From Carnegiea gigantea (taxonomy: Eukaryota; Streptophyta; Magnoliopsida; Caryophyllales; Cactaceae), in assembly GCA_029747015.1 (NCBI GenBank), contig JAKOGI010000354.1:17501-81500 (forward strand): 64,000 nucleotides of DNA, given 5' to 3'. The stretch's first letter is position 1. Each line of letters starts with the position of its first letter. Both the position numbers and the translations under genes were made by a program. Shown piece after piece: positions 57,806-64,000 of the stretch. The notes under the pieces were generated by a model. That model did not search any database. It had not been told where the DNA came from and saw nothing but the letters and a program-made list of their open reading frames with translations.

Positions 57806-58640
57806 GGATGGAATACTCTTTGTTTGCCAAAGAGGGAATGTGGCATGACGACAAGGGATTGTAGTAAATGGAATGTTGCTATTGCAACTAAATTGGTTTT
57901 GCACATTACGAAAAAACTGATTGTTTATGGATTAAGTGGGTTAATGACTACTATATAAGAAGTAAATCCATTTAGCAATGTAAATTATTTGCTAAAAGTA
58001 GCTAGTATTGGAGGAAGATCCTTAAAGTCTAGGATATTATGCAAAGTGATTTTGTTACCTACTCTATACCTAGTAACAATCCCTTACTAGTGTGTGTAGT
58101 GCAAGAAATGGCTATGAGTTGATCAAATGCACATCTCCTTTTATTGTGTGGATTCTTTTGGTATAGTGCAAAGATGGGATCCTAAGGTGTGCTTTTGTAA
58201 TATAGCTTATTTTGCAATAAAGGCTACTAACAAAAGACAGGTAGGAAAGAATTGGGCATCCCTGTTATCCCATCTATGTCATTTGTTACACAACATGTGA
58301 AGCTCTGGGGCACTTTTTTTTTTTTTTTAATTATGAGCATACTAGGATGGTCTATAAACCTATACTAGTTGATCTGTTTCAATAGCAGCCTGTGTTATTG
58401 ATTGTTGGATCAGAATGCAAGGCAAAACATGATATTTGAAGTTCACATGGAGCAATAATTAGAAGAATAGATTGTGCATAACTATTAATGTGGTTTTATA
58501 TACTTGCTTGAAGAAGAAGAATAAGGGATTCTTCATATTGTTCGCAGCTGATAATTGATTGAGGTAGGGATACTAATAAGTAGATTTAGAGGAGTAAATT
58601 GTAGCTTGTTTTATCTCATGACGTGGCCTGGTATTCTTTT
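57806..58640 (+). pseudogene. LINE ORF2 C-terminal part
   Basis: Resumes as GWNTLCLPKREC then KWNVAIATKLVLHITKK, the L1 post-RT segment, then LLKVASIGGRSLKSRIL. Later parts near 58150-58600 fit the zinc-binding C terminus only loosely. The end, TTTTGTATTG-TTTTTGTGATATTGG, resembles plant LINE 3' UTRs. Confidence 0.7.
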
Positions 58641-58784
58641 GTATTGTTTTTTTGTGATATTGGAATGTAGTATAGAGTTATAGCCTTTTACCCCCAAAAA
58701 AATAAAAATAACTATAAAAAGCATATTAACTCTTAAAAATACATTTTAGAAAATTTTTAGTCCCATTTGGTTTAGGATTCTTGA

Positions 58785-59510
58785 TGTAAATCCCTCAAGG
58801 AACACCAATTTGGAGGTCCAAGGTAGTCAACGGAATCCAAATTAGTCATCAAAAGTCGAAGGACCCAATTAGAATTTTGCAAGTTCAAGAAGAGCTAGTT
58901 GCCGGATCAATTCCAGCAGTATACTTGGTTTTGTGAGCTTAATTATTGAGGCCTTTTGAGGTTTAAGTCAAGTACTTTGCAATGGGATTGAAGTCCAAGA
59001 AGTTAGCTTTCTACCAAAACAAGTTTCAGCTCATTTGGAGTTCGTTTGACAAATTAACTCAGCTCTTAAACTCAAACTGTCCATGCTGCAGTTTTGGGAT
59101 AGTTTGCATCCGATTTTTTAAAATCACTTTCTAGATTATACGACATCCAAAAGTTGTAATTCTTTTTTTGTTAGTTAGCTTAGGATGTCAGGTTTATAAA
59201 CATGTCAAGCAATGTCCAAGACAAACATGATACAAGGCCCAATTTAGCCCATTTTGTCAAGCTACTTGGTAGGTGCCTGAAAATGCACGGTTGAAAAAAT
59301 CTTGATGATTAAAGTTCTTAATGACGTCCAAATCCTGATTTTCAAAAAGAAGGGGGGTTTCTAGACATCTTGAAGTTTCCCCCCATGGAAAGAAACCAAG
59401 GATTAGTCACCAAAATGAGGTGACACTTGTTGCGTGACGATATAGTCCATGCGGCTTCTCCACAGTAGGTTACTTAGCAAGGGAGTTTTTCCCTCTTATG
59501 TGGGCTTTCT
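58785..59510 (+). repeat. LTR copy 1, 3'-truncated
   Basis: Begins TGTAAATCCCTCAAGGAAC. Shared phrases with the other copies: GCTCATTTGGA-TTCGTTTGA, CAGCTCTTAAACTCAAACTGTCCA, TTAGCTTAGGATGTCAGGTTTATAA, CCAAATCCTGATTTTCAAAAAG and GGGAGTTTTTCCCTC. Homology is lost near 59510. Confidence 0.8.
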
Positions 59511-59729
59511 TGACAATTAGCAAGGGAGTTGTTTCATGAGCAAAAGCTTAAAACTCCCGAGGGTCTATGCTAAAACACAATTCAAGAGCAAAAACTTAGA
59601 ACCAAGAGAGAGTACAATCAAGGAAAACTCAAAAGAAAGGCACGTTATAAGCTGGTCGTGAATCAGCTAAAACATAAGGAGGAGAATAGATTTAGAATCA
59701 AGGGATTCTAAATGATAAAAGGAAAAGAA

Positions 59730-59960
59730 AGGATAGATACTAAACTAATCTTTGGATACAGAAATCACCACCAAAGGCTAATCTAGTGAGAAACTAAACT
59801 TGTTCAAGGGTACAGAAACACCACCAAAAATAAGATTAGGGCCCTTAAACTATTATTAAGATACAAAAATACCACTTAATCAAGTTTAAGACCTAGTTAA
59901 TCACCATCCTAATCGGCCTAGTTAGAGATAAGCAACCGAAGTGTTTAAGAAAGAAAAGAG
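59730..59960 (-). repeat. Inverted fragment of the LTR 3' portion
   Basis: Reverse-complement match to about 61750-61985: ACTAAACTAATC-TTGGATACAGA, CACCACCAAAG-TTAATCTAGTGA, AGGGCCCTTAA and TTAGAGATAAGCAA. It lies between LTR copies 1 and 2 in the orientation opposite to everything else in the array. Confidence 0.8.
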
Positions 59961-59962
59961 CA

Positions 59963-60466
59963 ATGCTCTCAACTCTGGTTTTTAATCTCAACCCAGTTTT
60001 CACCAATCTGAGTTCACCCAAGGCAATGTTCAATCTTTGTTTAAGCTTAACCCTGGAGAGATGCATCAACTCAAACCTACGGGTCAAGATAAGATATGTT
60101 CATAGATTATCAATGGAGAAAGTTGTGCACATAGCCCAGCTAATCTTCATACTTTTGTCTACCCACACCTCGATCTATGCTCCTTCCCACATCCACCACA
60201 CAACCCCACAAACACACCACAATAATCCAACCCCTTTCATTGCCTTTAGTACACCATTACTTCAAGCTTCTAATTTTGAATTTAAAGCTTGTGAGCAATG
60301 GAATCCCAAAAAGTCCAAAGGTTTGCAAGCCAGATTCAAACTCACGGGAATCATGAGTGGAAAAGAACCTTTAAAAATAAGAAATATTTTTTTGGGTGGT
60401 TGGTGTTATATTAGCTAGATCATATGGCAAAAATTTGAGGATAAATTTTTTCTAATAAGGGGAGAA
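59963..60466 (+). other. Interior segment with an open frame, not identified
   Basis: A 151-codon open frame (59963-60418) has a Thr/His/Pro-rich middle (HIHHTTPQTHHNNPTP) and no known domain. Its 5' part overlaps the inverted LTR-derived sequence. I treat it as the remnant of an element interior rather than a gene. Confidence 0.4.
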
Positions 60467-62020
60467 TGTAACTCAGCCCATGCCATCCTTAATTAGCCTT
60501 AATCTTTTTGAACCATTTCTAGTTTTAAATTGATTCGTCAACTTAAACTTAATTTAACTTTGATTTTTTCGCTAAGAGAGTTTATTAGCATCCTAATAAC
60601 CTTAATTATGCAATTAAATCAGCTTTAAATTAAGTATTTTTGTTTAAACCTGCAAATGAGTCAAGACATAAGGTACCGGATTCAAGCCAGTAGCACATCT
60701 AATTTTTATGAGCGTAATCACTTAGGCCTCTTTGAGGATTAAGTCAGACCAAAAAGCTAGCTTTCCAGCAAATAAGTTTCCGCTCATTTGGACTTCATTT
60801 GATACTTCAAATCAGCTCTTAAACTCAAACTGTCCAGGCTACAGTTTTGGGACAGTTTTTACTTGGTTTTGTTTTTATTATTTCCTAGACTAAATGACAT
60901 CCAAATTGTATAAGTCTTTTTTTATTAGTTAACTTAGGATGCCTAGTCTACAAGTATGTCCAGTAAGGTCCAAGGCAAGATGACGCAAAGCCCCGTTTAG
61001 CCCATTTTATCAAGCTACTTGGTAGGCACCTGAAAATGCACGGTTGAAAAGATATGGGTGATTAAGGTCCTTTATAATGTCCAAATCCTGATTTTCAAAA
61101 AGGGAGGGTTTTTAGACATTTTGAGGTTTCCCCCATAGAAGGGAACCAAAGATTAGTCACCAAAATGAGGTGACATTTGTTGTATGAAGGTACGGTCCAC
61201 ATGGCTTCTCCACGACAGGTTGCTTAGCGCGGGAGTTTTTCCCTCCTAGGTGAGTTTCCTCCACCAAGGTGTGTACGAGGTTGGCTGATAACTTGAGCTT
61301 AGTCACCATGTGACTCATGAATGGAGAAAGTGCCACACGGAAGAGGAAGGTTGTGCCATTTTGCAAGCTCATATTGGGACACTATAGCAGAAGGTGGCAA
61401 GCATCCATTACTCCTCTCCTTTTGAGGTGGCAGTCGTGAATGCTTTCCTTCCTAGGGAGGAAAACATGACGAATCAAGCCTAGGATCATCAAGGAAGAGC
61501 TTAGTTAGTCATTATTAGACTCATTTGTTTACACTTAGTTTGTTTAAAAGCTAAACCATGTACTTTAGGCTAAGCACGTGTACTAAGTGTACTTAATGAG
61601 TTTCCTAATCATTAGGTAATCTCCTAATGATTACCTAATAAGTAAGGAAAGGGGCTTAGGCATGCTTATAAATAGCCTAGCCATTCATTTTGTAATCAAG
61701 TGATGAATATTTGAAATCTGAAGTTGAGTTTAAAACTCCTTGGTGTTGTTACCTTAAATTCTCTACTTGCTTATCTCTAATTAGACTAATTAGAGTGGTG
61801 AACAAGTGAGTCTTAAGCCTTGATTAGGTAGTGATACATGTATCCTAATTAAACTTAAGGGCCCTAAACTCAAGCTTGGTGGTGATATTTGTATCCAAGT
61901 AAGAGTTTAGTTTTCACTAGATTAATCTTTGGTGGTGAAATCTGTATCCAAGGATTAGTTTAGTTTCTATTCTTTTTCCCTTGATTGTAATCTTTCTTAG
62001 TTTTAGCTTTCACTCTTAAA
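60467..62020 (+). repeat. LTR copy 2, longest
   Basis: Begins TGTAACTCAGCCC after a purine tract; its first ~190 bp are diverged from copies 1 and 3, then homology holds. A TATA box (TATAAATA) at 61667-61674 and a downstream region rich in GTATCC phrases complete it. The 3' boundary is uncertain. Confidence 0.7.
61667..61674 (+). promoter_or_regulatory. TATA box in LTR copy 2
   Basis: TATAAATA in GCTTATAAATAGCC, a typical plant LTR promoter context. Confidence 0.6.
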
Positions 62021-62442
62021 TTGAGTTTAAGCTTAACCCTTGAGAGGTATATCAATTCAAGTGAATTTCATGACTTGGGCGAACTCCCTTGCTAAGCAAC
62101 CTATCAGACTCAAACTTACGGCTGAACAAAATGAAAGTGATGGTGCTTACAATTCATTACCTTCCATGAACAATACACTAAGGTTTAAGTTGAAGCAAAC
62201 AAAGATTGAATATAAGCTTCAACAAGAAAACAAGCAATTAGACTCATTACTTGCTTACGATAAACCCTTGAAAAAGGTGTTTTACCATGAGTTAGTTAAG
62301 TCCAAATTTCAGAAAACCAAACCCTCCTACCAAATCATAGCAGAAAAATAGAAGAGGAGGGTCATTTTTTAGCCAGAATCCAATCCAACCCTACTTACCC
62401 ATTAGATTTGAGGGTAAATCCTTTTCAACAAGGAGAGGATGA
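62021..62442 (+). pseudogene. Short interior between LTR copies 2 and 3
   Basis: Open frame 62040-62351 (103 codons) has a Lys/Gln/Leu-rich helical stretch (FKLKQTKIEYKLQQENKQLD), and the reading after its stop resembles the C-terminal end of an LTR-element polyprotein just before the purine tract. No catalytic motif. Confidence 0.4.
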
Positions 62443-63215
62443 TGTAAATCCCTCAAGGAATACTAATTTGGAGATCTAAGACAGTCAAAAGAATACAAAT
62501 TAGTCATCAAAAGTTCAAGGACCCAATCAGATTTTTGCAAGTTCAAGAAGAGCTAGTTGTCGGATCAATTCCAGCAGTATACCTATTTTTATGAGCTTAA
62601 TTACTTAGCCTTCTTTGAGGTTTAAGTAAAGTACTTTGTCATGGGTTTGAAGTCCAAGAAGTTAGCTTTCTACCAAAATAAGTCTTAGCTCATTTGGACT
62701 TTGTTTGATAAATCAACTCAGCTCTTAAACTCAAATTGTCCACGTTGTAGTTTTGGGACAACTTGCATCCGAGTTTTTTTTTTTTTTTTTAATCATTGTC
62801 TAGATTAAACGACATCCAAAAGTTATAATTCTTTTTTTCTTAGTTAGCTTAGGATGTCAGGTTTATAAGCATGTCAAGCGATGTCCAAGGCAAGCACGAT
62901 ACAAGGCCCAGTTCAGCCCATTTTTCAAGCTACTTGGTAAGCGCCTGAAAATATCTTGGTGATTAAGGTCCTTAATGATGTCCAAATCCTGATTTTCAAA
63001 AAAGAGGGTTTCTAGACATCTTGAGGTTCCCCCCATGGAAGAAAACCAAGGATTAGTCACCAAAATGAGGTGACACTTGCTGCGTGAAGATACAGTCCAC
63101 ATGGCTTATCCATGGTAGGTTGCTTGGTTGGGGAGTTTTTCCCTCTTAGGTGGGTTTTTCTACCTAGGGGTGTTCTAACTTGGCTGGTTGCTTAAACTTA
63201 GTTACTATATGACTC
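62443..63215 (+). repeat. LTR copy 3, 3'-truncated
   Basis: Begins TGTAAATCCCTCAAGGAAT and follows copy 1 closely. Homology to copy 2 ends near 63215 after TATATGACTCAT. Confidence 0.8.
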
Positions 63216-64000
63216 ATTCATTAAGAGGTACATCAATTCTCTAACTTTGAGTATGAAAATAGAGTTATATCTTCCCATACTTTATGTATCGATGTACTTT
63301 TTACAATGATTTACATTGTGGATGGTGAGATTAACTTACACATCATGAGTTTAGATATATAATTGTATTACGTTGCAATTATTCCTAAGTTAACCAAATA
63401 CGTGGGGTCAAAAGTTAGAATCCATTCTCATGCCCATTTGGTTTCATTCCTATATCTATCTTGTTCTAATTTAGTTGGACCAAACGATCCATTAAGTTGC
63501 ATTCTCAGTGTTGGGCTTTTTTCTAGACGTATATGTACAATTGTCTAATGTTGTGGCTTTTTTGCTTCTAGTGTACCTAGAGTTGGAGAATGCTGACCCA
63601 ACACAATTATTGACCCAAAATCAATACGAAGTTAAGTGAATTTAGGTATAAATTTGTAACCCATTTAATTAAATGGGTTGACATATTTAACCGTTTAATT
63701 AAAAGGGTTAGGTTCAGGTTGAGATTCTCGATACGAAAAAGTGTCTATTTAACCCGTTTAATTAAATAGGTTACAAGTCAACTCATTTTCCTATTTGTCA
63801 TTTATCCATTTATCTTCTTATTAGATAATTAAGAATACAAAAAATTTTTTAAATGTAAATTATGATGAATCCAGGAAGTTTTAGAGAGTAATTGTTTAAT
63901 GTGATATGTAAACTTAATCTTTAACGCAAAGAACTTACGTATTCGTTGAAAATATTAAATGTGTAAATCGGTAATTAGGCGACTAAACTGGACCTATTTA
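63216..64000. other. Right flank; contains a palindrome triplet
   Basis: No gene recognised. At 63659-63680 is a perfect 22-bp palindrome with core TTTAATTAAA; related imperfect copies are at 63688-63710 and 63751-63772. TGACCCAAAATCAATACGAA precedes them. These phrases resemble sub-terminal repeats of plant hAT-like elements. Confidence 0.5.

Larger units (their letters stand above)
52596..58700 (+). mobile_element. Plant L1 LINE, ORF2 part, with three nested insertions
   Basis: LINE pieces at 52596-54228, 54960-55043, 56411-57109 and 57806-58700 read as successive parts of one ORF2. They are separated by a TRIM (54229-54959), a solo LTR (55044-56410) and a G-rich hAT-like element (57110-57805). 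Removing these leaves about 3.3 kb, close to the size of an ORF2. The 3' end passes into an A-rich stretch near 58695. Confidence 0.85.
58785..63215 (+). mobile_element. LTR-internal-LTR-internal-LTR array, short interiors
   Basis: Three direct copies of one LTR family (58785, 60467, 62443) with interiors of roughly 0.9 and 0.4 kb. Purine tracts precede copies 2 and 3 (60457-60466 AAGGGGAGAA; 62430-62442 AAGGAGAGGATGA). Just upstream of each tract the sequence encodes FEDKFF-RGE or RFEGKSFSTRRG, resembling the end of a Ty3-type polyprotein. Nothing else of gag or pol was recognised. The arrangement fits tandem elements produced by unequal recombination or nested insertion. Confidence 0.65.

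Noticed and set aside
59963..60418. 151-codon frame as a host gene
   Set aside because: Its 5' part overlaps inverted LTR-derived sequence and its end abuts a purine tract and LTR, so it is element interior.

Overview
The window looks like intergenic chromatin of a seed plant, most likely a eudicot. It is AT-rich and full of microsatellites. Every protein similarity I can read belongs to a transposable element: Ty1/copia and Ty3 LTR retrotransposons, plant L1-type LINEs, a MuDR-type MULE, hAT-like and PIF/Harbinger-like non-autonomous elements, and a Cassandra-like TRIM. I found no convincing host gene, tRNA gene, intact rRNA gene or CRISPR array. All coding regions listed carry stops or frameshifts and are called pseudogenes. 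Calls rest on reading motifs, LTRs, terminal repeats and target-site duplications (TSDs) by eye; no search was run.

Layout. 0.5-0.95 kb: LINE RNase H relic. 0.95-8.5 kb: copia element 1 (minus strand, TSD AAATT, LTRs of 371 bp). 9.6-10.6 kb: terminal-inverted-repeat (TIR) element with a ~170-bp internal tandem repeat. 11.5 kb: small MITE. 12.0-16.9 kb: copia element 2 (minus). 18.2-21.2 kb: long CA/TA microsatellites split by a solo LTR. 22.9-28.4 kb: a MULE with a MuDRA-type transposase relic and a second, convergent small ORF. 29.3-30.5 kb: LINE ORF1 relic. 31.7-34.3 kb: two MITE-like elements, the larger one holding a nested G-rich hAT-like element.

34.6-48.2 kb: a Ty3 element interrupted by a complete gag-only LTR element (36769-42550, TSD GAGAT, tRNA-Asp primer site). 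Downstream of its gag the Ty3 element carries tandem arrays where pol should be, and it ends in an inverted copy of its own 5' end instead of a 3' LTR. 50.3-52.2 kb: hAT-like insertions and a tandem duplication that preserves one empty site. 52.6-58.7 kb: LINE ORF2 relic carrying three nested insertions (a TRIM with 5S rRNA-like promoter boxes, a solo LTR of the gag-only family, and a G-rich hAT-like element). 58.8-63.2 kb: LTR-internal-LTR-internal-LTR array of another family with an internal inverted fragment. 63.6-63.8 kb: a triplet of palindromes.

The genes do not form a host pathway. What the window records is a nested insertion history. The most interesting items are the gag-only element with its two solo-LTR relatives and GC-rich palindromic LTR modules, the mirror-ended Ty3 element with tandem arrays, and the MULE with a possible GRF-type zinc-finger accessory ORF.
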